Shown: in pieces, positions 54,116 through 63,684 of the stretch
Layout: each line of letters starts with the position of its first letter
How positions within the stretch are numbered: position 1 is the stretch's first letter
Assembly (NCBI RefSeq): GCF_003097515.1
Contig: NZ_CP029188.1
Span: 3,164,501 to 3,228,500 of the forward strand
DNA length: 64,000 nt
Reading direction: 5' to 3'
From: Streptomyces tirandamycinicus
Lineage (GTDB): Bacteria > Actinomycetota > Actinomycetes > Streptomycetales > Streptomycetaceae
Program-made: the position numbers and the translations under genes
Notes under the pieces: generated by a model
Databases searched by the model: none
What the model was told of the DNA's origin: nothing
Seen by the model: the letters and a program-made list of their open reading frames with translations, nothing else

Positions 54116-54188
54116 GCGGACGTGGCTCAGTTGGTAGAGCATCACCTTGCCAAGGTGAGGGTCGCGAGTTCGAATCTCGTCGTCCGCT
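54116..54188 (+). tRNA. tRNA-Gly (anticodon GCC)
   Basis: Canonical cloverleaf: acceptor GCGGACG/CGTCCGC, D loop with GG, anticodon loop TTGCCAA (GCC), and T arm GCGAG-TTCGAAT-CTCGT. CCA not encoded. A hairpin follows. Confidence 0.97.
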
Positions 54189-54193
54189 CGGGT

Positions 54194-54228
54194 ACGAAGG
54201 CTCCGGTCATATCGACCGGGGCCTTCGT
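54194..54228 (+). terminator. Terminator after tRNA-Gly
   Basis: ACGAAGGC/GCCTTCGT outer stem (54194-54201 with 54221-54228) enclosing an inner CCGGTC/GACCGG stem. The following 200 bp hold CCGTACC/CCGCATACC-type repeats and no gene. Confidence 0.7.
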
Positions 54229-54436
54229 CGTGTTTCGTGCTCTTCTTCCGTATCCCGCCCGCCCGTCCGCGTACCGGCCCCACGTCCGTACCCCGCCCGC
54301 ACGTCCGCATACCGACCGCACGTTGTCCGCGTACCGGCCCCACGTCCGCATGCCGGCCGCCGGAGCTGACATTTGTCATGCGTGGTGATGACAGCGCGCA
54401 CTGCCCACGGCCCGGGTCCGGCGGGACGCTGGGGCC

Positions 54437-55369
54437 ATGGACAGCGATGGGCATGTGATCGAGGCAGCCGGTCTGCGCCGCGGTTACCGCGGCGGGTTCG
54501 AGGCTGTGAGCGGAATCACCTTCACCGTGGGGCGCGGCGAGTTGTTCGCGCTGCTCGGGACGAACGGCGCCGGCAAGACCTCCACCGTCGAACTGCTGGA
54601 GGGCCTGGCCGCCCCGACCGCGGGCACCGTGCGGGTCCTCGGCCACGACCCGTACCGCGAACGGGCGGCGGTACGGCCCCGGATCGGCGTCATGCTCCAG
54701 GAAGGCGGCTTCCCCTCCGACCTGACGGCCGCCGAGACCGTCCGGCTGTGGGCCGGGTGCACCAGCGGCGCCCGCCCCGCCGATGAGGCGCTGGAACTCG
54801 TGGGCCTCGCCCGCAGGTCCGGCGTACGCGTCAAGCAGCTGTCCGGCGGCGAGCGGCGCAGGCTCGACCTCGCGCTGGCCCTGCTCGGCCGGCCCGAGGT
54901 CCTCTTCCTCGACGAGCCGACGACCGGCCTCGACGCCGAGGGACGCCGCGACACCTGGGAGTTGGTCCGCGAACTGCGGGACGCCGGCACCACCGTGCTG
55001 CTGACCACGCACTACCTGGAGGAGGCGGAGAGCCTCGCCGACCGGCTGGCGATCATGCACAGCGGGAGGATCGTCGCCACCGGCACCCCGGACGAGGTGA
55101 CCGCCTCGCGGCCGTCCCGCATCCGCTTCGTCCTCCCGCGGGAGGCGCCCGCCGCGCGGCTGCCGCTCACACTGCGGGCCGCCGCGGACGGACAGCACGT
55201 CGAGATCCGCACCCACGAGCTGCAGCGCTCGCTCGGCGAACTGCTCCGCTGGGCCGCCGAGTCCGGCGTACGGCTCGACCGCCTCGACGCCCGCTCCGCC
55301 TCGCTCGAAGAGGCGTTCCTGGAGATCGCCCGCCCGGGCACGGACACGGAAGCGGCAGGTGCCCTGTGA
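54437..55369 (+). CDS. ABC transporter ATP-binding protein (drug/lipid exporter type)
   Basis: A 310-residue ABC-2-type ATPase: Walker A LLGTNGAGKTSTVELLEG (near 38), Q-loop GVMLQEGGFPSDLTAAETVR, signature LSGGERRRLDLALAL (near 135), Walker B VLFLDEPTTGLDAEG and H-loop TTHYLEEAESLADR. A C-terminal domain (about 220-310) is typical of DrrA/CcmA-like exporters. It overlaps the permease gene by GTGA. Together with the kinase and regulator downstream it resembles BceAB- or DesKR-linked exporter operons that answer envelope stress. Substrate unknown. Confidence 0.9.
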   Translation: MDSDGHVIEAAGLRRGYRGGFEAVSGITFTVGRGELFALLGTNGAGKTSTVELLEGLAAPTAGTVRVLGHDPYRERAAVRPRIGVMLQEGGFPSDLTAAETVRLWAGCTSGARPADEALELVGLARRSGVRVKQLSGGERRRLDLALALLGRPEVLFLDEPTTGLDAEGRRDTWELVRELRDAGTTVLLTTHYLEEAESLADRLAIMHSGRIVATGTPDEVTASRPSRIRFVLPREAPAARLPLTLRAAADGQHVEIRTHELQRSLGELLRWAAESGVRLDRLDARSASLEEAFLEIARPGTDTEAAGAL

Positions 55370-56313
55370 AAACCGATACGGCGAACACGACCCCGGCGAA
55401 CCCGGCGAACCCGATGAACCCGGCGAGCACGGCGAACCCGGCGATCACGGCGAACCCGGCAGGCACGGCGAGCACGGCGAGCACGGCGAGCACGGCAGGC
55501 ACGGTGAGCACGGCGAGCGCGGTTGCGGCGGTGTCCGGAGCGAGAGCCCGGACCACGGCCGCCGGACGGCTGGGTGCGCTGGGCCGGGCCGAGCTGACCC
55601 TCCTCGTACGGAACCGGACCGCGCTGTTCGTCGCGCTGCTGATGCCCGTCGCGATGGTGGGCGCCCTGCGCGGGACGCTCGGCGGGATGGACCTCTCGGA
55701 AGCCGGTCTGAGCCTCGGGGAAGCCCTCATGACCGGGGGCGTCGGCACGGTGCTGATCCTCGTCGTCTACCTCAACCTCACCTCGGCCCTGGTCGCCCGG
55801 CGCGAGGAACTCGTACTCAAGCGGCTGCGCACGGGCGAGGTGTCCGACACGGAGATCCTCGCCGGGACGGCGCTGCCGGCCGCCGCGCTGGCGCTCGCGC
55901 AGAGCGCCCTGGTGGTGGCGGCCGGGGTCGCGCTGCTCGGCGCCGACGCCCCCCGGCGACCCGAACTCCTCGTCGCCGGAACGCTGCTGGGAACCGTCGT
56001 GATGGCGGCCCTGGCCGCCGCGACATCCGCGATCACCCGGACCGTGGAGAGCGCGCAGATCACCACCCTGCCGCTGTTCATGGTCTCGGCGGGCGGCTCC
56101 GGGCTGTTCATCCCACTCGACCTGCTGCCGGACCGGGTCGCGTCGGTGTGCGAACTGCTGCCGATGACCGGCGTGATGCGCCTCGTGGAGGCAGGTGTGG
56201 GCGGTGGCGCGGACGCCGGACGGCTCACCGGTGCGGCGCTCGGGGCGCTGGCCTGGACCGTGATCTCGGTGTTTGCTGTGCGACGGTGGTTCCGCTGGGA
56301 GCCGCGGCGCTGA
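55366..56313 (+). CDS. ABC-2-type transporter permease
   Basis: A 315-residue permease partner of the ATPase just before. The first 50 residues are a low-complexity NPAN/TAST-type repeat coded by 9-bp DNA units. Then ELTLLVRNRTALFVALLMPV, typical of ABC-2 permeases, and about six helices in all (about 80-310). The start is the GTGA overlap at 55366. The repeat region may vary between strains without harming the membrane part. Confidence 0.88.
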   Translation: MKTDTANTTPANPANPMNPASTANPAITANPAGTASTASTASTAGTVSTASAVAAVSGARARTTAAGRLGALGRAELTLLVRNRTALFVALLMPVAMVGALRGTLGGMDLSEAGLSLGEALMTGGVGTVLILVVYLNLTSALVARREELVLKRLRTGEVSDTEILAGTALPAAALALAQSALVVAAGVALLGADAPRRPELLVAGTLLGTVVMAALAAATSAITRTVESAQITTLPLFMVSAGGSGLFIPLDLLPDRVASVCELLPMTGVMRLVEAGVGGGADAGRLTGAALGALAWTVISVFAVRRWFRWEPRR

Positions 56314-56331
56314 CGGCGGGAGGACCGGGGG

Positions 56332-57684
56332 GTGTCCGGGATGCGGGTACGGGGCTGGAGCGGGCGCAGCGGGCTCGCCAAGGTGGACCTCTACACACGC
56401 GGCACCGTGTACCTCCTCGTCTGGACGGCCCTGCTCGCGCTGACGCTGCTCATGCTGACCCGGCCCGTCCGCCTCGGTGCGCACCCCTTCGTGGCGGTCG
56501 GCGCCCCGCTGCTGGCGGTGGCGAACGGCGTGGCGTCCACCCTGCTGGCCCGGCGCGCCATGGACGCCTACCTGGGGCAGGGCCGGGTCCCGCCGCGGCT
56601 GGCCGGCGGGGCGGCGGTCATCACCGCCCTGACGGCCGGCACGGCGCTGTGGCTGGGGGCGACGGTGGGCATGGAGGGGACGCTGCCCATGGCGCTGTCG
56701 ACGGCGCTGGTCCCCTTCCTGACGGCACACTGCCTGATCGTGCGGCGGCGGACGACCGTACTGATCCACGCGGGCCTGCTGGCCCTGCTGGGCGTGCTGG
56801 TGCCGCTGACCGGCCGGAGCACCGAGGAGACCCTGTTCACTCTCGGGACCGTCGCCTTCTCGATCGGCTGGCTCGCCTTCACCGCCCGGGTCTCCATGTG
56901 GGTCCTGGCGGTGATGTGGGAGCTGCGCGAGGCCCGCGACGTGCAGGCGCGGCTCGCCGTCGCGGAGGAGCGGCTGCGGTTCGGCCGCGATCTGCACGAT
57001 GTGCTGGGCCGCAATCTCGCGGTGATCGCGCTGAAGAGCGAACTGGCCGTGCAGCTCGCGCGGCGCGGTGCCGAACGCCGGGCGCTGGAGCAGATGGCCG
57101 AGGTGCAGCGGATCGCCCGGGAGTCCCAGCGCGAGGTCCGGGACGTGGTACGCGGCTACCGGGGCGCGGACCTCCGGACCGAACTGGACGGCGCCCGGGG
57201 GGTGCTGGGCGCGGCGGGAATCGACTGCACGATCGAGTCCCCGGGGGACGGGCCGCCGGTCGGCGCCCTGCCGGTGGAGATCCAGTCCGCGCTCGCCTGG
57301 GTCGTCCGCGAGGCCACGACGAACGTGCTGCGTCACGGGGACGCCGCGCACTGCGCCATCGCACTCACCACGGGGACCGGCACGGCGGCCCTGACCGTGG
57401 AGAACGACGGCGTACCAGGCCGAACCGCCGTCGGCGCTCCCGGCAGCGGCCTCACCGGACTGCGGGAGCGGCTGGCCGCCCTGGGCGGCACGCTGGAGGC
57501 GGGCCCCGCCCCGGACGCCCGCTTCCGCCTCACGGCACGGGTGCCGCTGCCGGCGGGGGGTGCGCCGGACGTCCCGGGCCGGGAGCCGGGCCGCTCCGGC
57601 CATCCGGACGGCGTCGACGTGACGGCCGCAACCGGCGTCCCGGGGCCCGCCGATCCCACCGACGACCAGAACGACCACGGGTGA
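56332..57684 (+). CDS. NarL-type sensor histidine kinase
   Basis: A 450-residue kinase. The N-terminal half (about 25-195) has five or six membrane helices and no large outside domain, so it may sense the membrane or its transporter partner. The HisKA_3 motif is RFGRDLHDVLGRNLAVIALK (phospho-acceptor His near 222). The ATPase domain holds WVVREATTNVLRHGDA and GSGLTGLRERLAALGG. The Pro/Gly-rich end is disordered. GTG 56332 or ATG 56341 are both possible. It lies 18 bp after the permease gene, and the regulator follows after 14 bp. Confidence 0.92.
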   Translation: MSGMRVRGWSGRSGLAKVDLYTRGTVYLLVWTALLALTLLMLTRPVRLGAHPFVAVGAPLLAVANGVASTLLARRAMDAYLGQGRVPPRLAGGAAVITALTAGTALWLGATVGMEGTLPMALSTALVPFLTAHCLIVRRRTTVLIHAGLLALLGVLVPLTGRSTEETLFTLGTVAFSIGWLAFTARVSMWVLAVMWELREARDVQARLAVAEERLRFGRDLHDVLGRNLAVIALKSELAVQLARRGAERRALEQMAEVQRIARESQREVRDVVRGYRGADLRTELDGARGVLGAAGIDCTIESPGDGPPVGALPVEIQSALAWVVREATTNVLRHGDAAHCAIALTTGTGTAALTVENDGVPGRTAVGAPGSGLTGLRERLAALGGTLEAGPAPDARFRLTARVPLPAGGAPDVPGREPGRSGHPDGVDVTAATGVPGPADPTDDQNDHG

Positions 57685-57698
57685 GAGGGAGGACCGGC

Positions 57699-58316
57699 GT
57701 GACGCCGGATCGTGTACGGGTGCTGCTGGCCGACGACGAGCATCTGATCCGCGGCGCGCTCGCGGCACTGCTCGCGCTCGAGGACGACCTGCTCGTCGTC
57801 GCCGAGGCCGCCTCCGGTGCGGAGGCGCTGGCGATGGCCCGCTCGCACCGGCCGGACGTGGCCGTCCTGGATCTCCAGATGCCGGGCGGGGACGGTGTGA
57901 AGGTCGCCACATCGCTGAGGGCCGAGTTGCCCGCCTGCCGGACGATGATCGTGACCGGTCACGGCCGTCCCGGCCATCTCAAACGCGCGCTCGCCGCCGG
58001 GGTGCGCGGCTTCGTGCCGAAGACGGTCAGCGCCCGGCGGCTCGCCGAGATCATCCGAACCGTGCACGGCGGAAACCGTTACGTCGACCCCGAATTGGCC
58101 GCCGACGCGATCTCCGCAGGGGACTCCCCGCTCACCGCACGCGAGACCGAGGTGCTGGAGCTCGCCGGGGACGGGGCGCCGATCGCGGAGATCGCCGAGC
58201 GGGCGTCACTGTCGCCGGGCACGGTCCGCAACTACCTGTCGGCGGCGGCGGCGAAACTGGGCGCGGAGAACCGGCACACCGCGGTGCGCCTCGCACGGGA
58301 GCGAGGTTGGGTATAG
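57699..58316 (+). CDS. NarL/LuxR-family response regulator
   Basis: A 205-residue regulator: receiver with LLADDEHLIRGALAALLALE, Asp in VAVLDLQMPGGDG (near 54) and Lys in GFVPKTVSARRLAE. The LuxR helix-turn-helix is LTARETEVLELAGDGAPIAE with SPGTVRNYLSAAAAKLGAEN. GTG 57699 has GGAGG upstream. It should control its own operon (ABC transporter genes) when phosphorylated by the kinase just before. The gene ends 22 bp before tRNA-Gly. Confidence 0.93.
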   Translation: MTPDRVRVLLADDEHLIRGALAALLALEDDLLVVAEAASGAEALAMARSHRPDVAVLDLQMPGGDGVKVATSLRAELPACRTMIVTGHGRPGHLKRALAAGVRGFVPKTVSARRLAEIIRTVHGGNRYVDPELAADAISAGDSPLTARETEVLELAGDGAPIAEIAERASLSPGTVRNYLSAAAAKLGAENRHTAVRLARERGWV

Positions 58317-58338
58317 TGGGCTCCGCGCCACGGCGCAT

Positions 58339-58411
58339 GCGGACGTAGCTCAGTTGGTAGAGCGCAACCTTGCCAAGGTTGAGGTCGCGAGTTCGAGCCT
58401 CGTCGTCCGCT
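58339..58411 (+). tRNA. tRNA-Gly (anticodon GCC), second copy
   Basis: Canonical cloverleaf: GCGGACG/CGTCCGC acceptor, D loop with GG, anticodon loop TTGCCAA, and T arm GCGAG-TTCGAGC-CTCGT. Very similar to the tRNA at 54116, with changes mainly in the anticodon stem. CCA not encoded. Confidence 0.97.
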
Positions 58412-58417
58412 CCAGTC

Positions 58418-58449
58418 GAGAAGCCCCGGCCCGAAGGCCGGGGCTTCTC
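58418..58449. terminator. Terminator between tRNA-Gly and purC
   Basis: A 14-bp perfect stem with a CGAA loop (58418-58431 with 58436-58449). It serves the tRNA and convergent purC. Confidence 0.85.
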
Positions 58450-58453
58450 CGCG

Positions 58454-59353
58454 TCATGACCAGGCGGCGCCGGTCAGCAGCTCGTACGCCTCCAGGTACC
58501 GGGCGCGGGTCGCGTCCACGACGTCCTGCGGAAGGGCCGGCGGGGGCTGCTCGCTCCGGCGGTCCCAGCCGGACGCCGGCGAGGTCAGCCAGTCCCGCAC
58601 GTACTGCTTGTCGTACGACGGCTGGGGGCGCCCCGGCTGCCACTGGTCGGCGGGCCAGAAGCGCGAGGAGTCCGGGGTCAGCACCTCGTCCGCGATGACC
58701 AGCCGTTCGCCGTCGAAGCCGAACTCGAACTTGGTGTCGGCGAGGATGATGCCGCGCTCACGTGCGATGTCCCGGGCGCGGGCGTAGACGTCCAGCGTCG
58801 TCCGGCGCAGCAGCGCGGCCGTCTCCGCGCCCACCTGGCGGGCGACCTCCTCGAAGGACACGTTCTCGTCGTGGTCGCCGACGGCGGCCTTGGTGGCCGG
58901 GGTGAAGATCGGGGCGGGCAGCTCGGAGCCGTCCACGAGCCCCTCGGGCAGTGCCAGCCCGCAGACCGTACGGCTCGTGTCGTACTCCGCGAGGCCGGAG
59001 CCGGTGAGGTAGCCGCGGGCGACGCACTCGACCGGGACCATGTCGAGAGACCTGCAGACGAGGGTGCGGCCCTCCCAGTCGGCAGGCGCACCGGCCGGGA
59101 GGTCGGTGGAGACCACATGGTGGGGGACGAGGTCCGCCAGGCGGTCGAACCACCAGAGGGAGAGCCGGGTGAGCACCCGGCCCTTGTCCGGAATCTCGGT
59201 GGGCAGCACCCAGTCGTACGCGGAGATGCGGTCGCTCGCCACCATCACGAGGTCTCCCGCCTCGTTCTCGTAGAGATCGCGCACCTTGCCCGTGTGGAGG
59301 TGGGTGAGGCCCGGAACCTGAATCGGCTCGGGCTTTTCTACGAATCCGGACAC
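58454..59353 (-). CDS. purC: SAICAR synthase (phosphoribosylaminoimidazole-succinocarboxamide synthase)
   Basis: A 299-residue enzyme that joins CAIR and aspartate. The family pattern is seen in HTGKVRDLYENEAGDLVMVA, SDRISAYDWVLPTEIPDKG, VECVARGYLTGSGLAEY and ILADTKFEFGFDGERLVIAD, with SRFWP near the end. This is the longer, eukaryote-like form (about 300 residues) usual in actinobacteria. GTG 59353 has GGAGGA five bases upstream. The stretch 59354-59681 has no gene, only GGACGGAGGGCGGG-type repeats. Confidence 0.96.
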   Translation of the reverse strand: MSGFVEKPEPIQVPGLTHLHTGKVRDLYENEAGDLVMVASDRISAYDWVLPTEIPDKGRVLTRLSLWWFDRLADLVPHHVVSTDLPAGAPADWEGRTLVCRSLDMVPVECVARGYLTGSGLAEYDTSRTVCGLALPEGLVDGSELPAPIFTPATKAAVGDHDENVSFEEVARQVGAETAALLRRTTLDVYARARDIARERGIILADTKFEFGFDGERLVIADEVLTPDSSRFWPADQWQPGRPQPSYDKQYVRDWLTSPASGWDRRSEQPPPALPQDVVDATRARYLEAYELLTGAAWS

Positions 59354-59681
59354 GGTTCCTCCGCGTAGGTTGATCCAGGAGCGCTTCCGATTCTCTCGCA
59401 CCCGCGACCGCGGCGGGGCGCAGGGTCGATCCGGCCCGGACGGCGGGCCCGGGACTGAGGGTGGGCCGGGCGGCCTGGCGGACCGGGCGGAGGTCGACCC
59501 GGGACGGAGGGTGGGTCCGGGACGGAGGGCGGGCCGGGCCGCAGACCGGCTCCAGTCCGCAGGCCGAGTCCCTGCGGAGGGCGGGTCCTGCGGAGGCCGG
59601 GCCCATGCGCAGGCCGGCTCCATGCGGAGACCGGGCCCGCGTCCGCCTTCGGCCGGGAAGGCGTCTCCTCCGGAGGGACCC

Positions 59682-61187
59682 TCAGTCGCGTTTGCAGATC
59701 CGGTCGAGGAGATTGGCGGTCGCGCGCTGGATCCGCTCGTCCACATGGCCCGGACGGTCGAGTGCCGGGGACCAGGCGAACGTGCCGGACGCGAAGACGA
59801 GTGAGCCGGACGGAGCCCGGTAGAGCGAGGTCTCCTGGTGTCGGGTCGCGCCATCGCCGTCGGTGTACGGGGAGTGGGCCAGCAGGATCCGGCTCTCGTG
59901 CCCGGGGAGCGGCGTGCGGGGGAAGTAGCGGTCGGCCTCACCCGCCACCAGGCCGGGGATCTCGTCGCCGTCCCCGGCGCCGGTCGCCTCCCACAGCCAG
60001 TGGTCCGCGTTGCGCACCACCATCGGATGGGGCTCGGGCACCCGGCCCGCGTACTGGATGCCGAGGAGCTGCTGCTCGGCGCGGTCGATCTCGCGCCAGA
60101 GGGACGACCGGCCTGGGCCGCGTCGCTTGCGGCAGGTCAGCAGCCGGTCGGCGACGCCGGACGGCGAAGGGCCGAGTTCCACCTGCCAGTACATGGTGTT
60201 GGCCGAGAGGAACACCAGGGACGTGCCCTGCTCGCGGGCCAGCTCCGCGGTCCTGCGCATCGGCGCCGACCAGTACTCGTCGTGGCCGGGGAACACCAGA
60301 CCGCGGTAGCGGGTCGGGTCGACCCGTCCGGCGTGCAGGTCACGCGTGTCGGCGTAGCCGAGGTCGTAGCCGTACCGCTCGGCCCAGCGGATGAAGTCGT
60401 ACGCGTGCCCCACGTGCAGCGGGAGGCCCGCCCCGGCGTACGGGCGGTCGAAGGAGACCGTGATCGCGGCGTCGTCCTCGCCGAGCAGCCGGCCGTGCTC
60501 GTCCCAGGCGTGGTAGAGGCTGGCGCCGGTCCGCCCGTCCTCCGGGTAGAGGTTGTACGCCTGCCAGGTGATGTCGGGCAGGAGCAGCAGCAGATCGGCC
60601 GGACGGCCGTCGCGGACCGTGAAGGGGATGTGCGAGCGGTAGCCGTCCTCGGTGGTGAGGACCGCCACGTAGGCCCCGACGGACCAGTAGGACGGCACCT
60701 GCAGCCGCCAGGAGAGCCACCAGTGGTGGCAGGAGACCGTGCGGTCGGCGGTGAGGGGCGGCGGCTGGACGATGCCGGCGAGACGGGGACTGGTGGTGAT
60801 CTTCGCAGCGCCGTCGCCGCCGTAGTGGCCGATGCGGTACACGTCGACCGAGAACCGCTGGGGCGGGTCGACCGTGACGTGGAAGTCGATGGCCTCGCCG
60901 GGCGCGACCGCGCCGTTGGACGCGAAGCCCTTGATCTGGCGATGCACGTCGTCGGCGGTACGGAGGCCCCGGGAGCGCCCGCCCCGGCCCGCCGCCGCGT
61001 CCGGGTCCGCGTACCAGGGCACGACCTGGCCGGTGTCGTCGAAGTAGTGCTCGCTGCCGCGCAGCCAGGGCAGCGGGCCCTGGCCGAACGGGTCCGTGAC
61101 GGCGTGGGCGAGGGCACCCGACTCCCAGCGCCGGATCGGCTCCCTGCGACGGATCGGCTCCTTGCGACGGACGTCCTCCGCCTCCAT
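59682..61187 (-). CDS. N,N-dimethylformamidase large-subunit-like protein
   Basis: A 501-residue soluble protein related to the large subunit of N,N-dimethylformamidase. Typical segments: GYRSHIPFTVRDGRPADLLL, LLLPDITWQAYNLY, YDFIRWAERYGYDLGYADTR, and LVFPGHDEYWSAPMRRT with FLSANTMYWQVEL. Those enzymes bind iron through Tyr/Glu residues; whether this actinobacterial branch hydrolyses amides is not known. The N-terminal 25 residues carry a short RRKEPIRRREPIRRWES repeat coded by 18-bp DNA units. ATG 61187. Widely conserved next to pur genes in Streptomyces as I recall. Confidence 0.8.
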   Translation of the reverse strand: MEAEDVRRKEPIRRREPIRRWESGALAHAVTDPFGQGPLPWLRGSEHYFDDTGQVVPWYADPDAAAGRGGRSRGLRTADDVHRQIKGFASNGAVAPGEAIDFHVTVDPPQRFSVDVYRIGHYGGDGAAKITTSPRLAGIVQPPPLTADRTVSCHHWWLSWRLQVPSYWSVGAYVAVLTTEDGYRSHIPFTVRDGRPADLLLLLPDITWQAYNLYPEDGRTGASLYHAWDEHGRLLGEDDAAITVSFDRPYAGAGLPLHVGHAYDFIRWAERYGYDLGYADTRDLHAGRVDPTRYRGLVFPGHDEYWSAPMRRTAELAREQGTSLVFLSANTMYWQVELGPSPSGVADRLLTCRKRRGPGRSSLWREIDRAEQQLLGIQYAGRVPEPHPMVVRNADHWLWEATGAGDGDEIPGLVAGEADRYFPRTPLPGHESRILLAHSPYTDGDGATRHQETSLYRAPSGSLVFASGTFAWSPALDRPGHVDERIQRATANLLDRICKRD

Positions 61188-61356
61188 CGTGCGCCCCTCC
61201 CTCGTCCCCCGAGTACCGGTCCTGGCACGCTGACCGTTCAGCGCCGGTCCCAGCACATCACATAACGCACGCGGGCCGTCACCGTTCGTCGTGAATCGAT
61301 GTGAGTGGAACGCAATGTTCCGGCCTGGACGGCGGGAAGCGACCGGCCCTGTCGTC

Positions 61357-63099
61357 TCACACCAGCCGGACGGGCTTCTCGGGCCGGACGCCGGCCGTCG
61401 CGAGCCAGGTCCGCAGCGGCTCCGGGTCTCCGTCCTCGACCAGGCTGAGCACCCTGGCGCCCAGGTCCGCCCGGCGCTCACCGTTGATGAGCAGGGCGGG
61501 GCCGTCGAGCCAGTCCATACCGGGCGCCGCACCCGCGGTGTCCACGGCCGCACAGCACACCATGGCGGTCACATGGTCGGCCAGCAGCTCCCGTGCGGTA
61601 CGCGGTGGCTGGAGAGGGACGAGGGGCAGCGGGTCGGTGCCCCAGAGGTCCGTGTCGTCGCCCGCGCGGTCCGCGGCCCTGTGCGGCGCGGCCGAGCGCT
61701 CCCGGGCGGCCTCCTCACGGGCCACGTCGGCGCTGATCCCGGCGGCGAGAGCGGCGCCGGGCCCGTCGGTCCCGGGTGCCCCGGGAACGGGCGGGACCTT
61801 CGCGTCGTCGTCGTCGGCCGGCAGCCCCGGCGCGGCCCCCGGGCCATCGGCGAGATGCTCCATCACACGGGCCAGGGTCGGACCGGCCGGAACGCCCGCG
61901 GACGGCCGCACGCCCATCGCGTCCAGGACCCGGTGCAGCCGAGCGGCCTCCGTGCGCCACTTCCGGTCGACGACCTCCTCCGGGTAGTGCTGCCAGTCCA
62001 CCGGCGACCAGTCCGGCCCGACCGCGGCCGGTCCGCCGTGGAACAGCCGGGCCGCCAGCAGCGACGCCGCCTCGTCCACGGCCCCCGGCTCCTCCAGCAG
62101 ATCGCAGGCCGGACGCTCCCCGAGCCGGGAGGCGAAGCCCTCCGCCAGCCGGTCGCGGCGGGACAGCTCGGTGAGAGCCGAGACCACCCCCGCGTCGAGC
62201 CGGCTGGGCCACCGCCCCATCCGCCAGGCGGGCAGCGCCACCCGGGTCAGCAGGCGGTCCCAGCCCGCGTAGGCGAGGCCGACCTGCTCCTGCGCCACGA
62301 TCCGCAGCCCGTAGTCCACGGTCTGCGCACGTTCGGAGGCGGCCGCGGCGACCCCTCGCTCCATCTCCGCGGCATGGCCGCGGCAGCTGCGCAGCAGAAC
62401 CCGGGCGACGCCGCCCACGGCCCCGTACGCCAGCCCTCTCAGCGGGCCGGGCCCGGGACGGGCCGCCAGGCCGGCGGCGGCGTCCAGTCCGCGCACGAAA
62501 CGGCGGGCCGCGGCTATGTCGGGATGCGCCGAGGGGCCCGTACCGGCGACGACCGGCGCGAGCACGGCACGCAGCTCGGCGACCCGCATCCACCACAGGA
62601 ACGGCGAGCCGATGACCAGGACGGGTGCGCCGTCCCGCGTGCTGGTGCGGGGGCTGCGGCGCGGGCCGTGCGCACGGTGGGTGCGGTCCTCCAGCCAGCT
62701 GTCGCAGTCGGGGGTGAGGGCTATGGCCGATGGCGCCGGTACGTCCATGCGGTCGGCCAGCTCCTCCACCAGCCGGTACAGGTCGGGAGCCGCGGCCAGG
62801 GCCAGCGGCACCGTGGGGCTGACGGCGGGCTTGGCGCGGGCTATGACGGCGGCCACCGCGGCGCCCGCGAGCAGCACGACCACGGCGGCCGAGGTCACCG
62901 CCCAGCGCGCGACGTCCCAGAGGCCACCGCCGATGCGGCCGGTGACCTCGCCGACGAGCAGCACGACGGCGACGGCGGCGGGCAGCAGCACCAGGGCCAG
63001 TGCCCTGCTGCGCACCCGCAGCACGGCGAGGGCACGGGAACGCGCGGCCAGCGCGCCCGCCTCCTCACCGACGACGGTTCCGGACACGTCCGGACTCAC
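61357..63099 (-). CDS. M48-like membrane protein, probably without peptidase activity
   Basis: A 580-residue protein. Two membrane helices (about 38-58 and 68-92) are followed by a region in M48 style: TVPLALAAAPDLYRLVEELA, then VGSPFL-type PVLVIGSPFLWWMRVAELRA. At the place of the zinc-binding HExxH it reads VLAPVVAG, so catalysis is unlikely. The C-terminal half (about 250-580) is long, with an Ala/Asp-rich linker (ADDDDAKVPPVPGAPGTDG). GTG 63099 is chosen because similarity starts there; the upstream ribosome site is weak. It may be a scaffold or regulator in the membrane. The M48 relation is a resemblance without alignment. Confidence 0.6.
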   Translation of the reverse strand: MSPDVSGTVVGEEAGALAARSRALAVLRVRSRALALVLLPAAVAVVLLVGEVTGRIGGGLWDVARWAVTSAAVVVLLAGAAVAAVIARAKPAVSPTVPLALAAAPDLYRLVEELADRMDVPAPSAIALTPDCDSWLEDRTHRAHGPRRSPRTSTRDGAPVLVIGSPFLWWMRVAELRAVLAPVVAGTGPSAHPDIAAARRFVRGLDAAAGLAARPGPGPLRGLAYGAVGGVARVLLRSCRGHAAEMERGVAAAASERAQTVDYGLRIVAQEQVGLAYAGWDRLLTRVALPAWRMGRWPSRLDAGVVSALTELSRRDRLAEGFASRLGERPACDLLEEPGAVDEAASLLAARLFHGGPAAVGPDWSPVDWQHYPEEVVDRKWRTEAARLHRVLDAMGVRPSAGVPAGPTLARVMEHLADGPGAAPGLPADDDDAKVPPVPGAPGTDGPGAALAAGISADVAREEAARERSAAPHRAADRAGDDTDLWGTDPLPLVPLQPPRTARELLADHVTAMVCCAAVDTAGAAPGMDWLDGPALLINGERRADLGARVLSLVEDGDPEPLRTWLATAGVRPEKPVRLV

Positions 63100-63684
63100 C
63101 CCCTCTGCCCTGCGGCGGCGTTGCTCACTCCCCCACTGTGGCACCCGCCGCAGACATCGCAATGCCGGTGGGCCAAGTGCCGGAACGCTTGCGCCGCACC
63201 CTAGTTGGGGCTTTCGCAGCCGTCATCCGGATGGGGCATCGGTCACTCGATGGAATGCCTTTGGGTAAAGCTGCTGACATCACGGGCCGAGGGCTTGCAG
63301 AGCCCCGGACCTCACCGAACGGGCGGGGTGGGACCGGGCAGGGGCCCGGGCACCGCCCGATGGGGGACGGCCGCGCGGCGGTCGGACGAACGGGCCGCGA
63401 GGAGGCGGTACGCCGGACGGGTCGGCCCCGCCACGCCCCGGGCGGCCGGGGGCGGCCGGGGGCGGGTGAGCGCGGACGGCGGGACGGTGCGGCGGCACCG
63501 GACGGCGCGACCGCTACACCAGGACCGACACCGGGACCCGACGCCAGGACCGTGACGGCTGCCGGGCCGCGGAGGAGCGCGGGCCGCGGAGGGGTCCGGC
63601 CGGTTCGGCGGCTGCCGCCCGCGGCCACGGACCGCGACTCCGCCCACCCGTGCCCCGGGCGGGCGGGGCGGCGCAGTGCCGCCG
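63100..63684. other. Non-coding stretch between purD and the M48-like gene
   Basis: No gene supported. The part near 63150-63300 is less GC-rich and may hold the promoter of the M48-like gene. 63300-63680 is very GC-rich with short repeats. Confidence 0.5.
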
